Part shown: piece after piece, positions 1 through 11,235 of the stretch
How positions within the stretch are numbered: position 1 is the stretch's first letter
Layout: every line of letters begins with the position of its first letter
Source of the DNA: Mesodorylaimus sp. YZB2_4
Taxonomy: Eukaryota > Nematoda > Enoplea > Dorylaimida > Dorylaimidae
Length of the DNA stretch: 64,000 nucleotides
Assembly: GCA_030248295.1 (NCBI GenBank)
Contig: JASANH010001717.1
Span: 237,091 to 301,090, forward strand
Direction of reading: 5' to 3'
Made by a program: the position numbers and the translations under genes
The notes under the pieces: model-generated
The model's input: the letters and a program-made list of their open reading frames with translations, nothing else
The model's database searches: none
What the model was told of the DNA's origin: nothing

Positions 1-240
1 GCGGCCGAAGTCCTGCAAATTTTTGGAAACATTCTCGCTTCGTCGGGTCTTTTGTGCAAAACAATCATAACCAGAAGCCTGTAAGACGGAACCAAAGTCC
101 ATAACCTGAACAGCGGGTTCAGAAGAACCATGCGACTGTCTCTCAACTTTCTGTCGCCTCGCAACACACAAATTTAAGAAACCCGCAAGATTTTAGGAGC
201 TGACCGCTGCTGACCGCGGGCCAGTAAATCATTTCGTGTA

Positions 241-312
241 AAATGTGTCCCTTCATTCTCGAGTGCGCATAAGCGTTTGGTGATGTGGTAAAACATGAAC
301 ATGAACATGGCC
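241..312 (+). repeat. SINE-like 3' core
   Basis: The block CTCGAGTGCGC, a short spacer and GCGTTTGG, followed by a small ATGAAC repeat, recurs near 50910 and in diverged form near 9725, 50360 and 59472. The shared 3' domain suggests a short interspersed element family. Boundaries are approximate. Confidence 0.35.
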
Positions 313-827
313 AGCTGGCCATAAGGGCCAAATATTTTCAGTAGAGCTTTATTCCACACCAGGGACTCGGAAATTATCGAATAAGCATGTCGAGTTCAAC
401 TTACCGGTTGGCAAAGCTTTCTAAGATCAAGAAGATGTAACTTTAAAATGTTTGTAATGAAATGATTGAAATTGAAGAAACCCTTTTTCTTATAGTGTAG
501 GTGCTTTTTTATTTCAATCATACCGACTGCTTTTCAACTTGGTCCTCGCATTGCTTATAACTCTTTCACTCGGCGCTAGCCTGCAGGAAATGATGAAGCA
601 CTACAATATTCGTGAAGATTTTGCAACATCTCTCCACATTTGGACCAAAATTCGTATGGATCGATTTCTTTTACGATAACTAGCTTTTTAAGGGTAACAA
701 AATACACCTCCAACGGGCGATTAAGATGATTCGAACCAGCAATTCGTCTAGCTGCGTTTCGTTTCTCTTTGAGATCTGCACGAACATCCGCAAACAGATT
801 ACTAATTTTCAAAAGCGTAGTAACTCG

Positions 828-881
828 AAAACTGAATTTAACTGATTCTAAAAAGATTCAGTTACAGTTAAATTCAGTTTT
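828..881. repeat. Perfect 17-bp hairpin of AACTGAATT words
   Basis: The left arm (828-844, AAAACTGAATTTAACTG) is the exact reverse complement of the right arm (865-881), with a 20-nt loop. Related GATTCAGTTTCAGTT words continue to about 905, so the hairpin is part of a small iterated-word repeat. Confidence 0.75.
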
Positions 882-1291
882 GGCGAGGAGATTCAGTTTC
901 AGTTTTAGTTAACTGTAACAACGCTAGTACCGAATCCCGATCACTTGGGATCAGGTTCGGGAGGAGCAATGCCGATCCGACTAGGATCCCAGTCGGATCA
1001 CGACCGGTCGGGGCTCATATTTTTTATTTCATTTCTATGGTATCACTATAAAAGGACTGTCACTGTATGGGAATTGGAATTGAGCAGTTTGCAAAGTGTT
1101 TCTTGCTGCTATATGTAGAACGCATTTTGGAAAATCTTGGCGACAAATGGTTAGCTGTCGCGAGTGGTCAAAGTGACCTAGCTCTGTGTGTAGGCGCAGT
1201 GGTCCTTTGTCTGTTCAACGAATAAACGAAGAAGATCTCATCATCAATCTCTAAATCCGTATCTTTTTATCGATATCTTGGTTGTAAAAAG

Positions 1292-1310
1292 ATATATATA
1301 TATATATATA
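1292..1310. repeat. TA dinucleotide microsatellite
   Basis: Uninterrupted AT/TA run inside otherwise AT-rich sequence. Confidence 0.9.
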
Positions 1311-1565
1311 CTTGAACGTAAGAGATATAGGATATGGATATGATATCGATATCGATTAGATATGGATACCCATATCAACAACATATGCATGCCTCACAGG
1401 CCCTAGTCCATGGCACGATACATAAGGCCTGCAAACGAGCCTCCTAGGTTGCAGGAAATGGCCAAAGCGCGATCCATCGTTTGAGCTTTGAGGATGGTAA
1501 TTAATCGGAGTGAGAGGAGAAAAAGATTTTAGTCAAACAACGTCTGGTCATTTCGTGATTTTTAG

Positions 1566-2325
1566 GCCCTGCGGAAAGTCTTTTTGGCCAAACTTACTAC
1601 GAGTTGGTCCGATCAGCTTTGACTGATAACGGCGTGCTGGCGTCGCAAGGTAAATCACAAACGCAGTTGGCGCAGTCAGTAATATTACCACACCAATTTT
1701 AGCTGAAAGCATGTGGTATCATCTGGACTTGATCAAAAATATGATGACCTTTTGCCATCGGCTTTTTCCATCAGTTGCCTACGCTTACAGTTCAGTGCCT
1801 ACCTACCCTTCCGGGGTAATTGGATATTTGATTTGCAGCAAGGATAAGGTACGTTTTGTAAGATGCTTCCATTCTTGATGAATTTAGTTTTCTGAGAGGC
1901 ATAAGCGGCGCTGCATTGAACCTCATGATCGCTAGCCCCAACGTCTCTAAGAATATTCTTCCTGACGTGACGCGCCATGTCAAGCGATTATGTGCTGATT
2001 CTTTTTGGCATCTTGTCACACTTGTTTTTTGACTGATCTATTCTACTGTATATAGAGCTGCAAACTGAGCCAACCAAGAACTATCTTGTCAGCGGAGGAC
2101 AAACGTCGCATGGCACTTCGTTATTACAATTCCGAAGTACATAAAGCCGCCTTTGTCTTGCCGGAATTCGTCCACGAGGTAACAAAGCTTAAATACAGAA
2201 TGCACGGAAAACAGCTTTCGCTTTTTCTTAGGAGCTGTATGGTGGACAATAAAATATCCGATATTGGTCAAAGTTGGAAACAAACCCAAGGAACAAAATT
2301 CGTTGCGGTGACCTGCAAATGGTAG
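1566..2325 (+). CDS. spds-1: Spermidine synthase, 3' exons (partial gene)
   Basis: Spermidine synthase transfers an aminopropyl group from decarboxylated S-adenosylmethionine to putrescine in the cytosol. Three consecutive exons are visible. 1566-1649 encodes [19 protein letters not shown]..., 1703-1848 encodes [11 protein letters not shown]... and [18 protein letters not shown], and 2056 onward encodes [20 protein letters not shown]. These match the conserved family segments GPAESLF, the LHLELIK helix, IPTYPSGQIGFMLCSK, and the C-terminal YYN(S/P)(E/D)(V/I)H(R/K)AAFVLPEF signature. Phases agree (phase 1 between exons one and two, phase 0 between two and three). The end is uncertain: either the last exon reads through to the TAG at 2323-2325, about 35 residues longer than usual, or it is spliced at the GTAACA donor after 2178. 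The Rossmann-fold core (GGGDGG, DSSDP) is not in the visible sequence, so the gene is truncated by the window or has distant 5' exons. Confidence 0.88.
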
Positions 2326-3284
2326 TGCTGATCTGCATTCCTAACCCTGTTGACCCGATTATGGATTGATGGTTTGCTTAGAGAAGTATCTAGATAAATC
2401 AGTTGCTTCTCGTGATTGGCATAGTGAGTATGGTTTGACAGAACTAGATTTTCCTTTTTTGGTAGTTTTAGAAATGAAGGCCAAGTTTCATGCAGTGCGC
2501 GTTGATCCTTTGTGATGTCCAGTAGATAATTGCACCAAGAATGAGACAGGGTCCTATCTGATCATCTGCATCAAACAAGACAGACCGAGAGTGCACATGA
2601 TGTGGAGTCATGATTTTAAAATCAGTGCCGTGCCAGTGGGGAATTGGGGGACATGGATGTAGCCGTCCATATCCGCAGTCTGCCGTCCGTCCATTCCTGC
2701 CATGCCATGCCATGAAACAGTACTACAGCAGAAATGTGCTAAGGCGTGGAATTCTGACAGAAAACGAGTCGAGCGTACTGTATGAATTGCCTTGTGAAGT
2801 TTCATGGTGTGTTGCCGATCGTTCTAAAAAATGCTGCGCAGGTTCTGTGTACCCACTTTATTATGATGAGTTTACCACAGCTTCAATATCTTGTACAAAT
2901 AATGTCATATAAACCCACTGGCATGGCAGCCGTGTCTGCTTGACCGATTTATCGGTTTGCCGACATTATCGAGTCAATACCGATAGTTGGCTTATCGGTC
3001 AGATTTGAAAAATGAGTAAAAATCTAACGCAGAGCAATTTGTTCATTTGATGTTAACATGGTATCATAGACTGAGACTAGCTTAGCTATAATTTGTGGCC
3101 CATAATAACGCACTATCGTGTTTCAACGCTTGACTCAACTGTCACTACCTTCCAGTACTTGACATCGAAAGGTAACACGATCTTTTCAGATCGTGTTACA
3201 GTCTCGCTTTCTTCCTTCTTCACACGCTACCAGCCAGTCCAAGCTTCAGATCTGTTGTAGCACAGTCGTCTACTGACCACTATC
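2326..3284. other. Intergenic region between spermidine synthase and channel gene
   Basis: No convincing coding exon was seen. It contains the small ACCGAT foldback at 2941-3001 and, just before the channel start codon, a pyrimidine-rich stretch (about 3186-3230) that probably lies in the promoter or 5' untranslated region. Confidence 0.5.
2941..3001. repeat. Foldback built from ACCGAT words
   Basis: TGACCGAT at the left end is the exact reverse complement of ATCGGTCA at the right end. Further ATCGG/CCGAT words lie between. The structure resembles the iterated-word ends of the hAT-like elements elsewhere in the window, but no longer partner was found. Confidence 0.5.
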
Positions 3285-5813
3285 ATGCTACCTCCCAGAT
3301 TCTTGCTAATTTTTCTCATCTTTGTTGTCTTACCCACACAAATGATTTTTGCAAGTCGTGGAAACGAATTGGAGAAGAAGATTTTTACAAATTATAGTAG
3401 TACTATCAGACCAGCTACAAAAAGAGATGAGAAAACCCAGGTTTATATTACATTATTTGTGCAGCATATTGAAGCTGTGGTAAGCTCATCATAATAAGGT
3501 GGGTACATAGAGCCTGAAGCAGTATTTTTCAGGATGATCGGCAACAAACCATTAAACTTCACGGGGCAATTCACACAGTAAGCTTGACTTGTTTTGTGTC
3601 AAAATTTTGCGTCTTGGCACATTTATGCTGTAGTACTGGAAAGACAACAGATTGACTTGGAATTCAGCCGAGTTCAACAATACTGATTCATTCTTCAGTC
3701 GTGCGTGGCAAATATGGACCCCTGAAATACGATTGATGAATTCGTAAGTGCGTGCACGCGATGATTTCACGCTTCATACTGATCGCGAGCTTAATTAAGA
3801 ACAGCGCACAGGGTCAAAGAAATGAGACCCCTGGCTGCTATAAGCCAGTCATAAAAAGCAGTACCTTGCCCTGCCCACTGACAATATCATGTTTAGTAGG
3901 TACCCATCGTGACTATTTTACACAGCAGAAACACCTGCACGTGGCTACACTTAACATTGTGGTTGCTTTGGTTGATTCATACTGCCAGCAACTCCAATGT
4001 GAGCTGTAGGTGTTAGTTCCCTAGCTGAAATCTTAGCCCAACATGCACACTGGCACATAGAGAATTCATTCATTGCAAATAGAGAATGATGACATGTCAT
4101 GCAGTTAGAGTTTCACTTCCCAATGGTTTGGCCTCACGATAAGGAGCCGTAAGTATGCAAGATGAACTTTTTTTAAGAAGCTCCTTTGTCTTTTCATTTG
4201 ATGATAAGCACTTCGACGTCTCAAAGTTTTCAACGGTATTTTAGGGCAGCCGGAACTAAGGAACCTTTTTACGAAGTACGCCACAATGCATTCATCTTCA
4301 GCAGTGGCTATGTCTCATTGACCCAAGACTTCACTTTCGTTGTGTCGTGTCAACTATCGCATAAACTGTATCCGCACGACACGCAACGATGCGATATCAT
4401 ACTCTCGTCGCTCATGTACGACTACGCAAGCGTCGATTGGACCTACGGCTGGGCTGAGAATAGTCCAGCCGAGGTTGAACAGCGCTTGGATTGGCGCAGT
4501 GTAAAACGACACCTTTCCGGTTGGGAATTCGTCAACATGACGGCCCGGAAAGCGTATCGGACCAGGACAGGGATCCAGTACAATCCACCCGATACCAAGG
4601 GTGCTTACAACTGGGCCTGGCCTGTGATCATCGCCCAAGTGGAAGTCAAGCGGCACATACCTTATTTCTATCTCTTTGAACTGACCCCCATGTTGATGTT
4701 TGCAATTCTGACTATGGTCAGTTTTTGGTTGGATGCGCCATTGTTAACTGAGGGCCTTCTATTCTCGGTAATTATCGCTCAAGGATACTTCTCGTGGGAT
4801 TTATTCGATGAGTTGCCGCCTGCTATTGATGGCACGCCAAAGTTGGGTAAGTGCTGGGCAGTTTTGAAGCGCCATTAATTTCGTTGTAAGTGACCACCCT
4901 ACGCAAACTCGACTCTATTCCTCTGCTTTCCTTATGATTCAGCATTCTGTAAAGATGTTGACTAACCTGGACTGGTTCTCGATACTAACCTCTTGTATTC
5001 CATACGTTACACACAGTAGTTACTCTGAGATGTCCATCAGTCCATCAGTCCATAAAAAGACTGATTTAAATTTGCAATACGCCAGGATCAGTTTTGGTTG
5101 ATTCTTGCCGCGGTAAAAATATAACAGTGCTGCCCCTTGTGTCACATGCCTATGCCAGATGGCGTGCCTTTACCATCTGGTGTCAGTTCCAGTGTATTTA
5201 GTGCACTTCGCTGCATGTAGTCCCAGGAAAAATGTGGAAAGTTTCAAGCTGGAAGTGATCAAAAAAATTCGAGACACTTTAAAAACCCGAACCACAGGGC
5301 TGGGGGATCCTGATAGTGAAATCGGTGTAAGTGCGTAACTTTGTCGAGTGTTGTCAATTTATAGCATGGCTAACGCTAACGACCCTGTTCAAATCTTGTT
5401 TTCACGGGGTCAAATACCAGACGGACTAACCCAATCTCGACTTCACCGTCTTTTCAGCCATCGCCTACGCCTTCAACTTCAGCATGACTTCCATCGCATT
5501 CCTCCTCCACATCGTCATCCATTACCTCAGCCAGCCGTCGACCATTCTCGCGCCACCTCTAGTCTCCACATTTGTTGACAAAATCCAGGACAAGCCATTA
5601 TTCCGAGGTCATGGTATTCGTCTATTTCCAAGCGCCGCATCGCAAAATGATTTGGCCCAACTTCACGACAGTCCAAACCAAATGCGGGAGGAAAACAAGG
5701 TCACTAATTGTCCTTTGCATCGAATGCACAAGTTTGCCCTCGTGGCCAGAAGGGTGTTCTTTTTTGCTTATGTTCTGACTTATTCCCTTTTTGTCATTGC
5801 AATCGCTGTTTGA
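3285..5813 (+). CDS. Cys-loop ligand-gated ion channel subunit (nematode lgc-type)
   Basis: Pentameric neurotransmitter-gated channel subunit of the plasma membrane. Exons seen: 3285-3479, 3533-3577, 3634-3743, 4105-4148, 4245-4846, 5458-5813. Exon 1 encodes a hydrophobic signal peptide, then an extracellular start with NYSSTIRP and VYITLFVQHIEAV. Exon 3 carries WNSAEFNNTDSFF and IWTPEIRLMNS (WxPD-type loop). The Cys-loop is C-x13-C ending YPHDTQRC. TM1 starts at IPYFYLFELTPMLMF, TM2 is LLTEGLLFSVIIAQGYF, TM3 is IAYAFNFSMTSIAFLLHI, and TM4 lies in the last 25 residues before the stop. The TM2-TM3 junction joins in phase (TTG G|CC). Oddities: exon 3 ends in phase 2 but exon 4 opens in phase 0, so a tiny exon is missing or a border is misread. 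TM2 lacks the usual PAR or GAR entry, so ion selectivity and ligand cannot be inferred. The assembled length, about 450 residues, is normal. Confidence 0.85.
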
Positions 5814-7826
5814 GATAAGAACTGTCATTTTTATTCCATCATTTCCAGAGACAATATTAGGTCTACTCTTCGGCTGTTTGTTTAGGTCACTACCGCCACA
5901 TTAGTTTTGTGTTGATATGCGTCTGATACTGTACGGAGTTCAGGTTGGGCACGTAGCTCATAACCCCTCACTTATTTCTCGAGTAAAAAACTTTTATTGG
6001 TACTAAAATACAATATCACGGATTCGTTGAAGACGGTGCAATGTCAGGCTGTGTGGAAATAGGTCACAGGTAAAATCACGGGTGCTGTTATAGAAAACCT
6101 CATAGATGCAAAGAATGCACAGGTCGAAATGAAGACTAAAACAAAAGACTGCACAGAGATACTGTGAAAATTACGCTAGTGGATTTCAATGCATTTAAAA
6201 CAGATTCATAAAAGTGTCTAAAAAAAGAGTTTTGAACATAAGACACGAGGTGCAGTGGCAGCTGGCCATCATCAAGCCGTTTATCGCAGACTATTTTGAC
6301 GAGGTGGTGGTGGACGAGGAGGCGGAGATTTTTTATTTGAAGCTGCTGCAGACCCTGAACTGCTGTTGGTCGAGATTGCGGAAGTGGCAGGTGAGGAACG
6401 ATGGCAACGAGATTCTTGGCTCGCGCTCGACGTAAATGGTAGAGTTCGGTGGCTACGTGTTGATGGGTCGGTCGGGATGCTTGCGTGTCTTTCTAAAAAA
6501 AAAGATGAACCTCATAAAGGACGGAGCCATAAAACGCGTGAGCACATGAACATCAGTCTGCTTCTTGCGCAAGAAACACTTCAAAAGTATGTACAGAATT
6601 TGCTGAAGAGGCCACAGCCAAGCTTGAGGAGTTTAAGTCGAGCTACGCCTACTGTATGAGTATATGTTTGATGCTACAGCTTGAAGCTTGTAGTTGGAAT
6701 AATTGACAAAAAAAAGAAACCCAATCAGGTTTCAACCTCATCATCTGACGACCATAAGCAGAACTATTTCACAGAGAGGAGCAGGAGAGTAGCACCAAAC
6801 AAGTATGGGGAAGGTCGGCTGTGTTAGGGGGAGGGGGTTGGGAGATAGGAGAGATGGCCAAGATTAACGCAGACCAAGCGCAGGGACTGGGGTGCAAGGC
6901 GGTTCACCAGAGGCGAAACTTTTAGCAATTATTGCTTCATAATGCGCTTTTTACGCGTTCTCCTGTTATGGCAGCTATGCTTAAAAATTTTTCATCCTTC
7001 AGTATTTCCTTGACTTGAATGCCCTTTGAAGCAAGGGACCTTGCTTGATACGTATGACGAGCGCGTACGTAAGAATAGAACAAGCAGGACTTGGCTGCTC
7101 CGTCCGGTTAGCTCAGGCTAGGAACTTGATGAGTAATACTGTATACTTACTGAGAAGAAAAAGCGGGACTAGTCCAGGCCAGGCTAGGCCGGCTTTCTTG
7201 TGCAACGGCAAGCCTCATCTGATTCCATGTGAGATAGGTCAGGCCAGGTCAGATTTGAGTCAAGTGAGTGAGTTGTATGACTGTTTACATACAGCACCGT
7301 AGGCTGGCTGGACAAACTGCGCTTGGAGGCCAGGGCTTGGTCAGTCAGGTCAGGTCTTGGTCAAGCCCAGAGACAATTTGATCGCTTTTGTTTTTTTCCT
7401 GGTGGACCTAAGGTGGGGGGGGGGGGGGTTTGAGAGAGAGGGTTCAGTGTCCTGGCCGGCCCAACATGGGGCTTATCCTCCCCCACCTCCTTCCCTTGCC
7501 CATACTTGACACCAAAACAAGATGGGGAACACCATTACAATGTGATAGTTGTCGAGCCACGTCGGGATCAATGCCACTCGCTCGTCCGCATTGCAACCTA
7601 CATACTTACTTCAACAGGCCCTGACGTGGCATCGACCAGTGTGATGGGTTTCCCCTTCCCCTCCCCCTCCGTATTTCGACGATATGCCATCTTGCGTGGG
7701 GCATCTCTGTTCGATGAGAGACATCTTGAGCAACACAAAGAGAAATTGAAATACTATCAAAAAGCTCTTTCAAAAGCTGGGACAGACTTTATGCTGCTAG
7801 CATCTCGCACAAAGGCGAAAACTCAC
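5814..7826. other. Intergenic region with low-complexity and iterated-word repeats
   Basis: No gene could be supported. Open frames at 6214-6435 and 6366-6659 overlap each other, match no family I recognise and cover a GGTGGTGG/GAGGCGGAG low-complexity stretch. Beyond them lie a GGTCAGG/AGGCC-iterated repeat and a run of 14 Gs (7415-7428). An open frame on the plus strand to 7868 overlaps the CCDC50-like exon on the opposite strand and was not accepted. Confidence 0.4.
7095..7375. repeat. Iterated CAGGTC/AGGCC-word repeat
   Basis: The words TCAGGC, CCAGGC, GGTCAGG and TTGGTCA recur many times over about 280 bp in both orientations. This resembles the GACCCGA-, ACCGAT- and CGTTAACG-based repeats elsewhere. 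No terminal inverted repeat or target duplication was identified. Confidence 0.4.
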
Positions 7827-8651
7827 GTGGCATTAGTCGATATGGGCCATTGGAAGGACCGGCGATAATAGGAGCCGACGACTGATTGGGAGGATTGGAC
7901 TTTACTGCGTGGTTTTTCATTTCCATTTCTTGCAGGCGCTTCGCCAACATCTGAAAAGCACTAGTATTTATTTTCGGTTTGCGAAGACAGGTCAGCTGAT
8001 ACTGCGAGTTGTTCGCAAATGAAATAAGGGTGGAATAAAGCATCCTATTTGCGGGACCGTGCAGATTAGAAAAAGTCATCATACGCCTTTTAGGTGAACC
8101 AATCGATGAAACATCAAGCAAGTACGTTTAATCCAGGCTATCAGGTGACACTCGCACTACACCTCACCACACTCTATTGTATAGTACCATGCGATCTCTA
8201 GCTGGCGTAAAGTATGAAGGTGCGAAGCCCCAGCTCCAAGGAGCGAAGATACCGGCCGGTCTCTCAGTCAGGGTAGGAAATGGACATTTCAACCAGACGC
8301 ACCTCATCTTCCAATTCTCGTTTGCGTTGCTCACTCATTTTTGAGCCTTCTTCCATTTCGATTCTTCTCTGAATCTCCATGGCTAAATGTTCATCTTCGC
8401 GTTCGCGATCTCGTCGTAACTGCTCGTAATATTCTGCCGCAAACTTGTCCTCCATCGATTGCTCCTCTTTGCTCAAACGTATGTCGCCGTGCATTAATCG
8501 CCGCTCGCTTCGATTATGATCGAAGTGTTGGTTGACTAAATAAGATGCACTATAAGAACAGGCGTACCTGGATTGCGAAACAGCTTACACTCTTCATTTT
8601 GCAATCGATGCGCCAATCCAAAATCTTCAAACTGTTGCCACGTTTGCTTCA
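7827..8651 (-). CDS. CCDC50-like (Ymer-type) coiled-coil protein, three internal exons
   Basis: In transcription order the exons are 8651-8568, 8535-8303 and 7950-7827. Phases join cleanly: CCA G|TC, then phase 0. The first encodes FEDFGLAHRLQNEECKLF. The second is a highly charged helix including RRLMHGDIRLSKEEQ and REREDEHLAMEIQRRIEMEE. The third opens MLAKRLQEMEMKN and becomes Ser/Pro/Asn-rich. This order and spacing resemble the N-terminal domain of CCDC50, a cytoplasmic adaptor in animals with LAHSLQ, RNRLVQHDLQVAKQLQEED and CEIAQEIQEKL motifs. The first visible exon starts with two bases of a split codon and the last ends in phase 1 at a GTGAGT donor, so both ends of the gene are missing. 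Function in this organism is inferred from resemblance only. Confidence 0.7.
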
Positions 8652-8819
8652 CTAAGATTGTTGAAAAATACCACTTTAAGTGCATGTGCAAGGCAGTCTC
8701 GCGGAACCTTTGCAGGCCTGTTGATCTGATAGCCTCAGAAATTTGACATACATTATGGGCTCAATGACTTGAGAGAAGCAATCACCAAAGGACCAACCTT
8801 TTGACACATGACCAGAAGG

Positions 8820-8893
8820 TGATACGGTCGGATTCGAACCATCCATATGTCGCCGATTGCAAGTGACTCAACCAAACTTATCCCACCGACCCC
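8820..8893 (-). repeat. tRNA-like sequence, probable SINE head
   Basis: On the minus strand there is an A-box-like TGGTTGAGTCA and a B-box GGTTCGAATCC at roughly tRNA spacing. Acceptor and anticodon stems do not fold convincingly. This looks like a tRNA pseudogene or the head of a tRNA-derived SINE just upstream of the CCDC50-like exons. Confidence 0.45.
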
Positions 8894-11235
8894 ACGACTC
8901 AAAGACAAAGTGAGATTCAATCAATCCCAACCACAGAGCTAGAAGCAGACAGTGTCAGCTCTCGTTACTCATCACTGTTCAGCATTCCGGAAATGTCTCA
9001 CCTCCACCAAGCCAATATGAGTCAAGCAAATACACCAACCCCGACCATGTGCCTTGTGCAAATAATATTTTCTGCTGCTACGGTAACCCGCGGGATCTGG
9101 AGCATGTCCAAAAAGGGCTAAGCCCGCGCGAGTCTACTGCATAGGGCGCCAGTTTTAAAAGATTGTAGGGAGTAATGAATAGAATTATTGTGCGAAACTT
9201 TTGCATAAAAACCAGCCGAGCTTACTTATTTTATTTATCCACTGAATTTTTGAGAACTCGACCTTTTTACTCGTATTCGGATGCGATTTTATCCCGCGTT
9301 ATTTGTGATATACGTGCAGTATATCTTATTTTGTCCGCAGTTCAACCAGTCGTGCATCAAGGTCTGATAGTGCGTAACAGCGTTTGGCTACCAGCAAAAA
9401 TGTATGAATCGAAATCTGTATTCCTGATTTGGACTTATCAGATAGATTTCCCGAAAGTACCCATCCAGCAGGCAGCCCAGGCCGAGACAAGAAACATTTT
9501 GACTGCCCACTGTGATGTCCTGTGACTGTCGGGTAGTTACCATGGGTAAATAGCTAAAAAACGGAACGACTGAAGATAATTTGGGTGATACGGAGTGTGT
9601 AAACACACGTCTGATGCAGCTTTATCATCACTAACTCGTTTTACACATGGTGTGTGCGCACTAAAGTTCGATGACTTGTAAGTGTTATCTGTATTGGTTT
9701 AGTGTTCGTGTCTGTTACCTCCAGAGTGCGCATTTGCGTTTAGGTACGGTACGCATTTTTGCAGATCCCCGGAATCCCGCACCTAGCAGACAAACCTTTT
9801 AGCAGACATCTCGGCGCGCCCACGCGCGAAAAGGACGCCCACACGTGCCATGAGAGCGACCGTCATCTGGCCTGGCCTGGCGTCGCGTCGCGTCGCGTCA
9901 TTTTTGGCCTATAAAGCATGAATTTATGCAGCTTTAAACTAAATATGGACTGGACTTGACTTAGTCACTCTGACTGCATGCTTTCTTATCAAGTTTCTTA
10001 TTTGCAGTGAAGATTTCTCCGAACAGCTGAAGTCTATGTGGAAAGAAAAATTAAAATACTGTAGACGTCGGGAAGCAAGGGTTCTTAGTGGTTCAGCACC
10101 AGACTAATTCACATTCTCCAACGATTCAAAAAGGTACAGACTTCTCAGAGTAACAAATTTTGATAGCGAAAGCTGGGTAACAATCCAGTCGACTCCGCCT
10201 CGGTTGAGTCAAATTTCAGATCCAATGCAGAAGCTGGACGGTAACCCTCATCAGTACGCGGGTCTTTGCCAGGCATCCACGAATGTACCTTAAAATTTTT
10301 TAACACATCAGCAAATCTATGTAATCATATCTATGTAATCTCAAAAACCAATTCCGTATGAGAGATCAAACTAAGAATCCGAAATACGCTCTTGCTGCTT
10401 ATCAGGGAGCGTCGCCCGTCAAGTCGAACTTGACAAAACCGAAATTGTAGTTCGTTCGCAGGTGCAAAATTAAGCCCTGTGGAAAATATTAGAGACGGCT
10501 GGCCGACCAGTTAGTTAGCCCCGGATATTCGAACTTTTAAGTAGCAAGGAACCCAAGCGTTGACCAAAAACACGCATGGTTCTTTTCATACTGGATTTTT
10601 AGGTTTCAGGCTCCGAGTTAAAGCTTCCAACACTCGACTTTGGTGTTTTTTCCTCAACAAAACCAAAAAGTCTGGAGGAATTCAAAAATTTCGCGGGACT
10701 TTAGGCGCTGACTAGTTAACCAGGCGCCTAATATTTTCCACAGTACGACAGGGTATGGGGGGTTGGAAGGTTCAAAAAAGGCTGATTTGCATACGACGTC
10801 GTATTTGCATGGCCCCTTAATGCGTCAATATTGCTTCCGTAGGCAACGTATTCTGACGTTTGGGCACTTTGGGTGGCGACACTTTGAGGAAGGAAACTAA
10901 AATGCATACAAGAATGATCCTGATTTTTATGGTTTCCTTGCAAATCGACCCTATTGAAAGCAAAGCTTTTAAAACCGGTGATTATTTTAATTGATAACCA
11001 GATTTTTCATCGTCTTTGTGAGTTAGAACAATAAGGATAAGGAAGACAATAACATGTTTTCCAGGACAAGGTTATTTGAACAACGCGCCAATCGTGCTTG
11101 CGCATCAAAGCTGTCTGCTGCATGCGGGATTCCGGGGGTTCGCAAAAATGCGTACGGCACGAGTAAACTATGAGTATGAGTACCATGCACCATCGATTCC
11201 GTTGCGCTTGCTGCATCTCTGTTCTTGGGGATATA
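8894..11235. other. Gene-free stretch with dispersed repeats
   Basis: No exon with a recognisable product on either strand. The open frames are short, overlapping and lack family motifs. It holds a dispersed repeat at 9690-9750 and a GCGTC pentamer run near 9880-9898. Confidence 0.4.
9690..9750 (+). repeat. Dispersed repeat, second copy near 50325-50385
   Basis: The words GTATTGGTTTAGTG, TTACCTCCAGAGTG and CGTTTAGGT occur in the same order at both places. The 5' part resembles a tRNA A-box (TGGTTTAGTG) and the 3' part resembles the SINE-like core GAGTGCGC...GCGTTTGG seen at 258-290. Confidence 0.5.

Larger units (their letters stand above)
1..1565. other. Non-coding region upstream of the spermidine synthase exons
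   Basis: No exon was recognised here on either strand. The catalytic N-terminal part of the spermidine synthase gene, which must lie 5' of position 1566, was not found, so it is probably beyond the window or in exons too short to recognise. The region holds a SINE-like 3' core near 258-290, a perfect hairpin at 828-881, a stretch iterating CCGATC-like words (about 927-1012), a TA microsatellite, and AT-rich sequence rich in GATATC/ATCGAT words at about 1320-1370. Confidence 0.5.

Noticed and set aside
4354..4679. Two open frames overlapping the channel's Cys-loop exon on the opposite strand and in another frame
   Set aside because: Shadows of the real exon; no motif and no independent splice structure.
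5222..5331. Exon-like frame in the last channel intron (FKLEVIKKIRDTLKTRTTG) ending at a GTAAG donor
   Set aside because: In the phase required by the preceding exon it hits a stop at once, while exons at 4245-4846 and 5458-5813 join perfectly without it and give a normal TM2-TM3 loop.
6214..6659. Overlapping open frames after the channel gene, one Gly/Glu-rich
   Set aside because: Low-complexity GGTGGT/GAGGCGG sequence open in two frames; no recognisable domain or splice context.
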